This document shows positions 33,302-42,092 of a stretch of DNA of 47,934 nucleotides, one piece after another. A program made the position numbers and the translations under genes. The stretch's first letter is position 1; every line of letters starts with the position of its first letter. The notes under the pieces are model-generated. The model did not search any database. It saw nothing but the letters and a program-made list of their open reading frames with translations, and was not told the origin of the DNA. This DNA comes from Thermococcus sp. (lineage in GTDB: Archaea > Methanobacteriota_B > Thermococci > Thermococcales > Thermococcaceae), in assembly GCF_026991495.1 (NCBI RefSeq), contig NZ_JALXBJ010000058.1:1-47934 (forward strand), read 5' to 3'.

Positions 33302-35932
33302 ATGAGAAGATTACTCGCCCTCTTGGCCGTGCTCCTCCTGCTTCCGGTCTACGCGCCTGTGGAGGGCGGCTACGCCGGCGAATTAGCTGGCAACGCCACG
33401 GAGATATACTCCTTCCTCTACAACCACTCCGCCGCCTTGGGAATATCGAACGAGACCATCGCGGCCATAGGCGGAAACCTCACCCTCGCCGAGAACCAGA
33501 GCAACGAGACCCTGAGGGCCCTGTACCTGAGGGGGGTTGTGCGCCTGGAGCTCAACGTCAGCGCTTCCGCGGTGGCCGGGCTGATAAAGCCGTGGGAAGA
33601 GGTAAACGCAACCCTCGGGGAGCTGAACGCCACGAACTGCTCCGGGCCCGTGAGGGCCCTTCTCGGAAACCTCACGGAGTTAGAGAGCGACCTGAAAAAA
33701 GCCCGCGAGAGCTTTAACGGCACGGTAAACGCCTCCATGGTTATAGGAGACCTCAACAAGACCATCGCGCTCCTCTCCACTGAGAGGGTCGAGGCGATCG
33801 CGAACGGCACCCGTGGCTGCCTCATCAAGCTGATGGATTCGCAGAGGATGGGAATGGAGAGTGAGTTGGGAACGGCTTACTCAGCGCTCCTCAAGCTGAT
33901 GGCCAAAACAACGGGCACCCTGAAGACGGTGGAAAGCCTCGAAAAGACCCTGGATGGCCTCCTGAACGCGACCTCCGGCGTCGGCAACGTCTCCGCTTAC
34001 AGGAGCTTCCTGCTCACTAAGGAGGATGAGCTCAGGGGTCTCAAGCGGGAGCTGAGGGGAGTGGAGAGCAGTGAGCTCAAGCTCAAAGGGGAGATAATAG
34101 GCCTCAACGGGACGTTGGAGGAGGGCTATGGGAATGCCCTGAGGGGCATCAACTCAACCGCGAATTTGAGTGCCATGCTGAGCTACTACCGGGCTTTCAT
34201 CGGCCTCTACAACAACGTATCGTCAATATCGGATGGTGTAAAGGGCGTCGAGGCCGAGCAGGCTGAGCTCGCGAGAAACCTGACCTCCTTAGAGAAGGGG
34301 TTGAGGAGCGAGAGCGTAAAAGCGATCTCGGGGAAGGTCGGCTCCCTCCAGGGGGAGATAGAGAGCCTGTACTCCACGCTCCAGGAAGAGAGGGAGCTCC
34401 TCCTGGGAATCAACGCCACAAACGCGGCCATCTCGGAGAACGTCACGGCCCTTGAGAGGAGCATCAACGGCACGCTTGAGAAGCTGATGAAGTGGAACTC
34501 AAGCGTCCGGAGCATCGAGAGGAACGCCAAGGCAGTATCGTACAAGAACCCGGCCCCGCTCGTCCAGTACTGGAAGGATCTCGGTAAGATCGAGATGGGC
34601 CTCAAGGAGGTGAACTTGAGCGGGATCAGCTCCTCCGTTCAAAGGATCCTGGCCCTGAGCGAGAGCGCAACCCAGTCCAGTAGCTCCTCAACGACCTCAA
34701 GTACGCCGCCCCGCTCATCAACAACCCCGGCTTCAAACACAACGGCTTCTACCACGCCCGGGAAATCGAAGGGGGCAGGCCACTACATCATCCTGATACT
34801 CAAGGGCATAATCATAGCCGCCGTGGTGCTCCTCGGCATCATCGCCGCTTACTGGGGCTACTACGTTCTCAGGCAGAAGAGGGAGGAGTACGAGGTGGAA
34901 AAGCAGAGAAAGGAGGAGGAGCGCAGGAGGGAAGAAGAGCGGCAGAGGTATTGGAAAAAAATCGAGGACATGAGAAAGAAAATTGGGGGCATCGAACGGC
35001 AGCTCAGGAAGCTCGGTCTTTCGGGTGATCCGACCGCCCGTGGGAAGCTGGAAGAGCTGAGGAGGATGGCCGAGGAGGCCGAAGAGGCATTCCAGATGCA
35101 GAACTATGCTGGGATCAGTGAGATCAGCCGGGCGTTCCTTGAAAAGGCCGGGGCGCTCATTGCCGCCCTTGAGGATTACGGGAAGACCCTCAAGCTCGAC
35201 CTCGGTTCGCACGTTGCGGCCGACAGCTACATCGGCCGGAGGGAGAACAACGAGGACGCGTACATAGCGGACAAGGTGGAGGGCAACGTTCTCCTCGCGG
35301 TCGCGGACGGGATGGGCGGCCACCTCGCAGGGGAGGTCGCGAGCGCGAAGGCCATAGAGATCCTGAAGGAGACCTTAGGGCTCAACAAGTTCGGCGACCC
35401 CAAGGAGATACTCAGGGAGGCCATCCTGAGGGCCAACGAGGAGGTATACAGGATGGGGCACGACCCGGATCACCCGGAGCGCTACAACATGGGCACCACG
35501 CTGACTGCTGCCATAGTCAGGGGAGATACCGCAACCGTTGGGAACGTCGGCGACAGCAGAACCTACCTGATCCGCGACGGGAGCATAGAACGCCTCACAA
35601 AGGACCACTCCCTCGTTCAGGAGCTCATAGACAGGGGCGAGATAACCGAGGAGGAGGCCAGGAGGCATCCGCAGAAGAACATCATAACGAAGGCCATCGG
35701 GATAGAGAAGGAGCTCAGGCTCGACGAGGGGGACGTGAAGGAGGTCAAGCTGAAGCCCGGTGATTATCTTCTCCTGTGCTCCGACGGCCTCAGCGACGCC
35801 CTCCCGGACGAGGACATACTGAAGACGGTTTTGAGCGCACGTTCGCTGCAGGAGGCCGTTAAGCTGCTGATAGACAAGGCCTACTCCTTCGGCAGCGACG
35901 ACAACATCACGGTGGTGCTCTACCGCCACTGA
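33302..35932 (+). CDS. Transmembrane PP2C-type Ser/Thr phosphatase with glycosylated ectodomain
   Basis: The 876-residue protein has a signal peptide (1 to about 22), a long helical ectodomain (about 25-470) with more than twenty N-x-S/T sequons, a Ser/Thr-rich linker, and one membrane helix (about 495-520). A cytosolic coiled coil (about 525-620) leads to a complete PP2C domain (about 633-876) with ENNEDA, VADGMGGH, VGDSR, CSDGLSD and DDNITVV. PP2C enzymes are metal-dependent and reverse Hanks-kinase phosphorylation. ATG 33302 is preferred for the signal peptide and GGTGAT spacing. A membrane receptor phosphatase of this form next to kinases implies ligand-controlled dephosphorylation. All metal-binding Asp motifs are present. 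Confidence 0.93.
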   Translation: MRRLLALLAVLLLLPVYAPVEGGYAGELAGNATEIYSFLYNHSAALGISNETIAAIGGNLTLAENQSNETLRALYLRGVVRLELNVSASAVAGLIKPWEEVNATLGELNATNCSGPVRALLGNLTELESDLKKARESFNGTVNASMVIGDLNKTIALLSTERVEAIANGTRGCLIKLMDSQRMGMESELGTAYSALLKLMAKTTGTLKTVESLEKTLDGLLNATSGVGNVSAYRSFLLTKEDELRGLKRELRGVESSELKLKGEIIGLNGTLEEGYGNALRGINSTANLSAMLSYYRAFIGLYNNVSSISDGVKGVEAEQAELARNLTSLEKGLRSESVKAISGKVGSLQGEIESLYSTLQEERELLLGINATNAAISENVTALERSINGTLEKLMKWNSSVRSIERNAKAVSYKNPAPLVQYWKDLGKIEMGLKEVNLSGISSSVQRILALSESATQSSSSSTTSSTPPRSSTTPASNTTASTTPGKSKGAGHYIILILKGIIIAAVVLLGIIAAYWGYYVLRQKREEYEVEKQRKEEERRREEERQRYWKKIEDMRKKIGGIERQLRKLGLSGDPTARGKLEELRRMAEEAEEAFQMQNYAGISEISRAFLEKAGALIAALEDYGKTLKLDLGSHVAADSYIGRRENNEDAYIADKVEGNVLLAVADGMGGHLAGEVASAKAIEILKETLGLNKFGDPKEILREAILRANEEVYRMGHDPDHPERYNMGTTLTAAIVRGDTATVGNVGDSRTYLIRDGSIERLTKDHSLVQELIDRGEITEEEARRHPQKNIITKAIGIEKELRLDEGDVKEVKLKPGDYLLLCSDGLSDALPDEDILKTVLSARSLQEAVKLLIDKAYSFGSDDNITVVLYRH

Positions 35933-35945
35933 TTTCGTTGTTTGC
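35933..35945 (+). promoter_or_regulatory. Second copy of the 13-bp leader motif
   Basis: TTTCGTTGTTTGC begins one base after the PP2C stop codon and 38 nt before the Vps4-like start. It is identical to 8376-8388 in front of the ESCRT-III-like pair. Both genes belong to the proposed membrane-remodelling set, so the motif may mark co-regulation. Confidence 0.4.
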
Positions 35946-35970
35946 GTCTCCGCGAGGTGGAGGTGATAGA

Positions 35971-37164
35971 ATGCCCGTGGATCTCTCGGGGCCGCTGATG
36001 GCGGCGTTTAAGAAGGCTAAGAAGGAGTATGAGGACGCAGTCCAGAAAGGGGACGTGGAGAGGGCGAAGAGGAAGGCCCTTGAATGCGCGAGGATACTCA
36101 GGCAGCTCGCCAAGTACGACGAGTTCAACCGCGAGAGCTACATCAAGAAGGCAAAGAAGTGGGAGACCCTCTCAAAGGAGGTCGGAAAGAGACGCAGAAG
36201 CACAGTCAGGGGCAAGCCGATGAAGGAAGGCTCTGCCAAGCCCGAAAACGAGGAGAGAGAAGAGGAGGACAAGTTCAGGGCCTACATAAGGGAGAACCTC
36301 ATAGCAAAGTCGAAGGTGAAGTGGAGGGACATAGGAGGCCTCGATGAGGTGAAGGCCCTCATAATGGAGACAGTGGTCATCTCGGCCCTGCAGAGGCCAG
36401 AGTCCATACAGCCCTGGAAGGGGATCCTGCTCTTTGGGCCGCCGGGAACTGGGAAGACCCTGTTAGCTTCAGCGGCCGCCGGCAGCTTAAACGCAACCTT
36501 CTTCTCTGTGAAGGCCAGCAGCGTGCTGAGCAAGTACTTCGGCGAGTCGGCTAAGATAATCTCGGCCCTCTACGAGGTTGCGAGGGAGGAGGCACCGAGC
36601 ATAGTCTTCATGGACGAGATAGACTCCCTAACGACGAAGCGCTCGGGCGAGCAGAGCGAGGCCAGCAGGAGGATGCTCGCTACGCTTTTGACGGAGCTCG
36701 ACGGCTTCCAGGACAAGAAGAGCGACAGGCTCATCCTCACGTTAGCGGCAACCAACACGCCCTGGGATTTAGACGAGGCTGTTCTCTCGCGCTTCCCGAG
36801 GAGGATCTACGTGCCTTTACCCGACAGGAAGGCCGCAAAGGAGATAATCAAGATCAACACCCGCGGGCTCGACATCTCAAAGCTCGATCTCGACGCGATA
36901 GCGGAGGAGAGCGTTAAGCGGTTATACTCCGGCAGAGACCTGAAGAACCTCTGCCAGGCAGCGGTCTGGAACATGATACGCGAGGAGAACCCCAACCTTC
37001 ACAAGTTAGCAGAGCTCCCCTACGAGAAGCTCAGGAGGCGCTCCCTGAGGACGAGGCCGCTGGAGATGCGCGATTTTGAGGAAGCTTTCAAGCGGATCAA
37101 GAGCCCTCTGACGAGGAGGGACATCGAGAGGTATGAGAAGTGGGCCGAGGAGTTCGGGGGGTGA
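35971..37164 (+). CDS. Vps4/CdvC-like AAA ATPase with MIT-like domain (copy 1)
   Basis: This 397-residue protein opens with a three-helix MIT-like region (about 5-80, LMAAFKKAKKEYEDAVQKGD through SYIKKAKKWETLSKEV). A charged linker and one AAA module follow. Motifs are Walker A GPPGTGKT at 156-163, pore loop SKYFGES, Walker B VFMDEID with Asp215, sensor ATNTPWDLDEA and arginine-finger region LSRFPRR near 274. It ends in the Vps4-type helix RYEKWAEEFGG, which resembles the KFTEDFGQEG end of eukaryotic Vps4. Vps4/CdvC disassembles ESCRT-III polymers during membrane scission. ATG 35971 (GGTGAT upstream) is preferred to 35938. It lies between a receptor phosphatase and a sensor protein. Katanin- or p97-like AAA is less likely. 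Confidence 0.82.
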   Translation: MPVDLSGPLMAAFKKAKKEYEDAVQKGDVERAKRKALECARILRQLAKYDEFNRESYIKKAKKWETLSKEVGKRRRSTVRGKPMKEGSAKPENEEREEEDKFRAYIRENLIAKSKVKWRDIGGLDEVKALIMETVVISALQRPESIQPWKGILLFGPPGTGKTLLASAAAGSLNATFFSVKASSVLSKYFGESAKIISALYEVAREEAPSIVFMDEIDSLTTKRSGEQSEASRRMLATLLTELDGFQDKKSDRLILTLAATNTPWDLDEAVLSRFPRRIYVPLPDRKAAKEIIKINTRGLDISKLDLDAIAEESVKRLYSGRDLKNLCQAAVWNMIREENPNLHKLAELPYEKLRRRSLRTRPLEMRDFEEAFKRIKSPLTRRDIERYEKWAEEFGG

Positions 37165-37169
37165 GGGGG

Positions 37170-40100
37170 ATGAGGAAGTTAAGCCTCTTGTTGGTTTCCC
37201 TCCTGCTTTTATCAATTTTAGCCCAGACGCCAGTCCTCGGGGCGGGAGCGCAGAACCAACTAAGAAAACCTGAGAACGGCCAGAACTACAACTGGAGCGC
37301 AGGGATAAACCCGGAGCATACGGCAATCAACGTTGGAGCAACAAAAACCCCGGCGATCTCTGAGTCGAGCGTTGACCTCTCCACGGGTTTGGTTGCGTAT
37401 TATTCTTTTGACCACTGTGATGCTCGGGACGACAGTGGGAACGGGCATGACGGGACGATTTACGGGAGTCCAGAGTGCGTTGATGGAGTGAAAGGGAAGG
37501 CGTTATACCTTAACTGGGGCGATTACATTAAAACAGTAGACAAAATTAAATGGTCATCTAACTCATTCACGATAGCTGGATGGTTAAAACCCGATTCAGT
37601 GGATTCATGGGTTGCCTTTGTTTCAAAAGGTGGAGATTATGACATTTGTAGTAGTGCGAATTCCTTTAATTTAGAATTCTATAACGGAAAGGGCCATGTT
37701 AGATTTGGAGAAACTTGTTGGTGTTGTAAGTATTACACTCCCGAGCCTATGATCCAACCCAATCAGTTCAGATTTGTTGTCGTCACGTACGATGGGAACA
37801 CTCTCTCATTTTACGTAAATGGCAAAAAAATATCTGAAACACAAGTTAAGGCAACAATAAATTCAGAGACTTCCCCAATATACATTGGAGCCGATTTTCC
37901 TGGTGGTGCTAATTATTATCAAGGGACAATAGATGAAGTCCGAATCTACAACCGCGCTTTAACCGACTTTGAGGTTCAGGAGCTCTACCAAGATGTGGTT
38001 GGAAGGGGATACCTCAACGTCACCTCCACCCCCTCCGGAGCTGAGGTCTACATTGACGGGAGCTACGCCGGGAGAACGCCCCTGCCGGAGTACCCCCTGA
38101 GCCCGGGCTACCACGTGGTCGGCGTGGCCTACCCAGGCCTGCCAACCTGCTCCACCCTCGTGACCATCACGAACGGCACAACCTCGGCCGTAAGCCCCAA
38201 CCTGACGGCCCTCTTAAAGGAGAGCGGCCTAAAATGGGTGTGGAGCAGCGGAGCCCCCGTAACCACAGCTTCAACGGACTCAAGCGGCAACCTGACCGTC
38301 CTCGGGAGCGGGAACGTAGTGGTGGCCATAAACGGCCAGGGGATTCCCATCTGGTTCCGCAGGCTGGACGACCCCGTGTCGAGGGTCTCGGTGGACGGGA
38401 GCGGGGATCTAATCGTGGCTGGAACCCTCTACGATGACATGGTCTACGCCTTTGGGGCGGATGGGAGCCTCCTCTGGAAAGAGGCCGTTGCAGGGGACGT
38501 GAACGCCCTGGCCGTCTCGCGGGACGGAAAGTACGTAGCAGTGGGAACCGCCGGATCGCTTCTGTATCTCTTCGACGGGAACGGAAAGCAGCTCTGGGTT
38601 TACCCGTCCGGCTCGGGGGTTCAGAGCGGTAAGAACGTCATCAGCGTTGCGATATCAGCGAACGACCAGTACGTCGCCGCGGGCAGGAAAGACGGTACGC
38701 TCTGGCTCCTCAAAGTGGACGGGACGCCGGTTATAACTGACCAGCTCGGAGGAGCCGTCAACAGCGTCGCAGTAACCGATGACGGGAGGTACCTGATAGC
38801 GGGCTCGAACGACGACAACCTCTACCTCTACACCACCTCCGGGGTGCTGAGGTGGGTAAGGGAGCTCTCCGACGACGTATACAGGGTCAGCACCTCCGGC
38901 GGGAGGATAGCGGCCGGCACGTGGGACGGCAACGTCTACCTCTTCGGCACCCTCGGAAACCTCCTCTGGAAAAAGGGAGTGAGCGGGGCAGTTACGGCCT
39001 TGGCAATGGACTCCAGCGGGGGCTACGTCGTGGCCGGAACAGGTTTTGGAAAGGTCGTTCTCTTCAACGCCTCAAGCGGTGAAACCATCTGGATCCAGGG
39101 CACAGGGGACAGGGTCTGGAAGGTGGAGGCGGTGCCCGAGACGGGGGAGCTGCTCGTCGCGTCCAACGGCCTCCGGTACTTCAACGCCCTCAGCGCCATA
39201 GAGTGCAGGGAGGAGGCGGAGAAGGCCATAGGGAGCGCCGGGGAAGTCATTGACAACGCGACGGAGCACGGGATAAACGTCACCGATGCCCAGAGGCTCC
39301 TCAACTTGGCGGAGGGGGAGCTCAGCTCGGGGAACTGCACGGGGGCGAGGGAGCTCGCGGAGCTGGCCGGGCAGAACGCTACCCGTGCGATAAGCCTGGC
39401 TAAAGAGTCGGCTGAAAAAGCCATAGAAGAGGCCAAAAACGAGACCTACAAAGCGAGGGACATGGGACTGAACGTTACCGGGCCCCTTTCACTGCTGAAC
39501 GAGTCGGAGAGCCTGTTCTCGGGCGGCTACTATCCGGCGGCTGAGGATAAGGCCAAAGAGGCCTACGGGATAGCCCAAACACTCATCCTGAGGGCTGAGG
39601 CGGAGGGCGAGATAGAACGGGCGAACGATACCGTGAGCTTCGCCTCCAGCCACGGGATAAACGTCGCCGAAGCTCAAAGCCTCCTCAGCCGGGCGGAGCA
39701 GGAGTTCGACTCCGGGAACTACACCAGGGCAAAGGAAGAGGCGGAAAAAGCCCTCAGTGAGGCTCAGGCGGCCCTGGATAAAGCCAAGAGGGATGCAGGG
39801 GCAAAGATCAAGCTGGCCGAGAGAGAGATCAGCGAGGCGAGGAATCTCGGGGCGGACGTTGCAGATCCGCTGAACCTCCTCAACAGCGCTCTCGATCTCT
39901 TCAACCAGAGCTACTACCCTGCCGCGGCCGAAAAGGCAGTAAAAGCGTACGACGAGGCGGAGAGGCTGATACTCAGGAAGAAGGCGGAGGAGTCTATAGA
40001 CGAGGCCCGGGAGGCCATAGAGAACGCCACCGGTGAGGGAGCGGACGTAAACGAGGCCCGGAACCTGCTCAACTTGGCGGAGGAGGAGTTCAGCTCCGGG

Positions 40101-42023
40101 AACTACACGGGGGCATGGAAACTTGCGAACCGCTCGTATTCAAGCGCGCTCGTGGGCTTTTCTGAGGCGGTTGTTCAGGGGGCCCTCTCGGCCGGCTACA
40201 ACGTCTCGGACGCGGAGGATCTCGTGAACGAGGCCAGGGAGGCCTACGAGAGCGGGAACTACAGGGACGCCGTGAGGGCGGCCGAGGCCGCCTTAGAGAG
40301 GGTCAGGGACAGCGTTGAGAGCATGAGGGAGATGGCATGGGCGGAGATGGGAACCGCCAACGCCACCCTGAAGAAAGCGGAGGACGACCTGGACTTCGCC
40401 AAGGAACACGGGGCGGACTCCAACGCGCTGGCTGAATGGGAGAACGAGGTGGAGGGTGCAAAGAACACCCTCGCGGCGGCCATCAGGGCTTACAAGGACG
40501 GAGACTACATAAAGGCGTACGGGCTCGCCCGCAACTCCACGGGAACGCTGGAAAAAGTCGCGGCGGCCATCGAAAACGCCATGAGGGAAAAGTACAGAGA
40601 GGAAGCGCTCAGCGCGATTCAGGACGCGAAGGAAGGGCTTAAAAACGCCACGGCCGCCGTCGCCCTGCTGAACGAGCTGAACGTAAGCCCCCAAAACCTT
40701 CCATCAATGATAGCCTCGGCCAACCGCTCTCTCTCAGAGGCGGAAGCCGCTTTCAACGCCGGCAACTACACCTTGGCAATCGAGGGGGCAAGGGAATCGA
40801 TGGGGACGAGCGGTCGGGTGGTCGAGAAGGCCAACGAGTTGGCCGAAAACGAGGCTAACTCAAGGGTGAGCGACGCCGAGAACTGCATCAAAGCTGCGGA
40901 GAAGAGGGGGGCGGTCGTGGCGGAAGCGGCCAAGAAGCTGGGCTTTGCCAAGGCTGCTCTGTCTGAGGGGGACTACCTGACGGCGATCGTTGAGGCCATG
41001 AAAGCTGAGTCCCTGTGCGAGCGGGCCGTTCGGCTCTTCGAAGACTTCTCAAAGGCCTTCGAAGATGCCACGGCCTACCTCTCATCCCTTGGCTCAAAGG
41101 GCATAGGCTGCCAGAAGGGTGAGAGCCTGCTCCGGGAGGCGAAGGACAGCGGGGCCGCAGGGGACTACGGGAAGGCGATAGACCTCGCGAAATCGGCGCT
41201 CCAGGCCGGAAAGGACTGCGAGCAGACCGGGAGTGACCTCCTGAGGAAGGTGGAGGCCGTAAACTCGACTGCTAACTCCCTGAGGGGGAAGGGCTACTAC
41301 ACGGGGAACGTTGGGCTGCTCCTCTCAAGAGCGGCCGAGAACGTGAGAAACGGGAACTTCACGGCCGCCGCGACCTACATCGCGACCGCCAACTCGACCC
41401 TCCTGCGGCTGAAGAAGGAGGGCGACGAAGCGCTTGGGAAGATAAACGAGGCTGAAAAAGCTATAAAGGACGCGGAAAGCCTCGGTCTCAGCCCGGACAA
41501 GGCAGAGGAGCTCCTCCAGAAGGCAAAGGCCGCGATGGCGAGGGGGGACTACAAAGCCGCCATGAGCCTCGCCGAGGAGGCAGTTGGGAGGGCGAACGAC
41601 GTTGATAACGACGGGATACCCAACGCCAGCGACCCGTTCCCGACCATCAACAACTACTACCTCTACGGCGCGATAGCTCTTCTCCTCCTTCTCGCCGTGC
41701 TGCTGCTGAGGCGCTATCTGAGGAGGAGGAAGCTGAACAGGCTTTACTCGGAGATCGTCGGGGTCTTCAAGGAGGTGCAGAGCGGCCCGGTGCCGGCTGA
41801 GGCAGGGGATGAGGTGAAGCGCATGAAGGAGCTCGTCAACGAGGCCGGGGACGCCTACAGGAGGGGTGACATGAAGGGGCTCGAAGGGATCTTAGGGGAG
41901 ATCAGGTCAACGGGCGAAAGGGTGAGTTCGAAGAGGAGAGAATACGAGTCCCTCAAGAGGGAAATAATCGAGGAGATAAACTCCATCCTCGGCGTCCAGG
42001 GGGGCCAGGGGAGTGAGGGGTGA
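37170..42023 (+). CDS. Giant membrane sensor (LamG, PEGA, beta-propeller, helical repeats) without a kinase
   Basis: The 1617-residue protein has a signal peptide (1 to about 27), a LamG/ConA-like domain (about 65-270), a PEGA domain (about 275-345, AEVYIDGSYAGRTPL), and a WD/PQQ-like propeller (about 355-675). Some 800 residues of helical repeats follow (core HGINVxxAQxLLxxAExEFxSGNY). Next are a Ca-binding-like DVDNDGIPNASDPFP near 1477 and one membrane helix (about 1497-1515). Only about 100 helical cytosolic residues follow and no kinase is present. It may be a co-receptor for the kinase encoded next. ATG 37170, six bases after the Vps4 stop, was chosen for the signal peptide. The LamG part is AT-rich (18 G+C in 60 at 37801-37860). 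Confidence 0.88.
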   Translation: MRKLSLLLVSLLLLSILAQTPVLGAGAQNQLRKPENGQNYNWSAGINPEHTAINVGATKTPAISESSVDLSTGLVAYYSFDHCDARDDSGNGHDGTIYGSPECVDGVKGKALYLNWGDYIKTVDKIKWSSNSFTIAGWLKPDSVDSWVAFVSKGGDYDICSSANSFNLEFYNGKGHVRFGETCWCCKYYTPEPMIQPNQFRFVVVTYDGNTLSFYVNGKKISETQVKATINSETSPIYIGADFPGGANYYQGTIDEVRIYNRALTDFEVQELYQDVVGRGYLNVTSTPSGAEVYIDGSYAGRTPLPEYPLSPGYHVVGVAYPGLPTCSTLVTITNGTTSAVSPNLTALLKESGLKWVWSSGAPVTTASTDSSGNLTVLGSGNVVVAINGQGIPIWFRRLDDPVSRVSVDGSGDLIVAGTLYDDMVYAFGADGSLLWKEAVAGDVNALAVSRDGKYVAVGTAGSLLYLFDGNGKQLWVYPSGSGVQSGKNVISVAISANDQYVAAGRKDGTLWLLKVDGTPVITDQLGGAVNSVAVTDDGRYLIAGSNDDNLYLYTTSGVLRWVRELSDDVYRVSTSGGRIAAGTWDGNVYLFGTLGNLLWKKGVSGAVTALAMDSSGGYVVAGTGFGKVVLFNASSGETIWIQGTGDRVWKVEAVPETGELLVASNGLRYFNALSAIECREEAEKAIGSAGEVIDNATEHGINVTDAQRLLNLAEGELSSGNCTGARELAELAGQNATRAISLAKESAEKAIEEAKNETYKARDMGLNVTGPLSLLNESESLFSGGYYPAAEDKAKEAYGIAQTLILRAEAEGEIERANDTVSFASSHGINVAEAQSLLSRAEQEFDSGNYTRAKEEAEKALSEAQAALDKAKRDAGAKIKLAEREISEARNLGADVADPLNLLNSALDLFNQSYYPAAAEKAVKAYDEAERLILRKKAEESIDEAREAIENATGEGADVNEARNLLNLAEEEFSSGNYTGAWKLANRSYSSALVGFSEAVVQGALSAGYNVSDAEDLVNEAREAYESGNYRDAVRAAEAALERVRDSVESMREMAWAEMGTANATLKKAEDDLDFAKEHGADSNALAEWENEVEGAKNTLAAAIRAYKDGDYIKAYGLARNSTGTLEKVAAAIENAMREKYREEALSAIQDAKEGLKNATAAVALLNELNVSPQNLPSMIASANRSLSEAEAAFNAGNYTLAIEGARESMGTSGRVVEKANELAENEANSRVSDAENCIKAAEKRGAVVAEAAKKLGFAKAALSEGDYLTAIVEAMKAESLCERAVRLFEDFSKAFEDATAYLSSLGSKGIGCQKGESLLREAKDSGAAGDYGKAIDLAKSALQAGKDCEQTGSDLLRKVEAVNSTANSLRGKGYYTGNVGLLLSRAAENVRNGNFTAAATYIATANSTLLRLKKEGDEALGKINEAEKAIKDAESLGLSPDKAEELLQKAKAAMARGDYKAAMSLAEEAVGRANDVDNDGIPNASDPFPTINNYYLYGAIALLLLLAVLLLRRYLRRRKLNRLYSEIVGVFKEVQSGPVPAEAGDEVKRMKELVNEAGDAYRRGDMKGLEGILGEIRSTGERVSSKRREYESLKREIIEEINSILGVQGGQGSEG
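39190..41600 (+). repeat. Long array of extracellular helical repeats
   Basis: About a dozen diverged units of roughly 60-70 residues repeat a pattern of G-x-N-V, a helix ending AE-x-E-(F/L), then SGNYT and a second helix. They resemble the stalk repeats of the kinase at 140 and probably form a rigid rod from the membrane to the S-layer. N-glycosylation sequons are frequent in the turns. Confidence 0.7.
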
Positions 42024-42042
42024 TGGGCCGTCCCTTCCTTCA

Positions 42043-42048
42043 TTTTTT
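42043..42048 (+). terminator. T-run between the receptor and the propeller kinase
   Basis: Six T residues at 42043-42048 follow the receptor stop by about 20 nt. They may cause partial termination within the long gene block. The next gene has a strong RBS, GGAGGAGGTGA (42077-42087), but no clear TATA box. Confidence 0.35.
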
Positions 42049-42092
42049 CGGCTCCCGGATCTCCAAAAGGCTGACCGGAGGAGGTGAATGAA

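Noticed and set aside
35971..37164. Interpretation as proteasome-activating nucleotidase or p97-type AAA
   Set aside because: There is one AAA module, an MIT-like N-terminus and a Vps4-like last helix. The OB domain and HbYX tail of PAN and the double module of p97 are absent.
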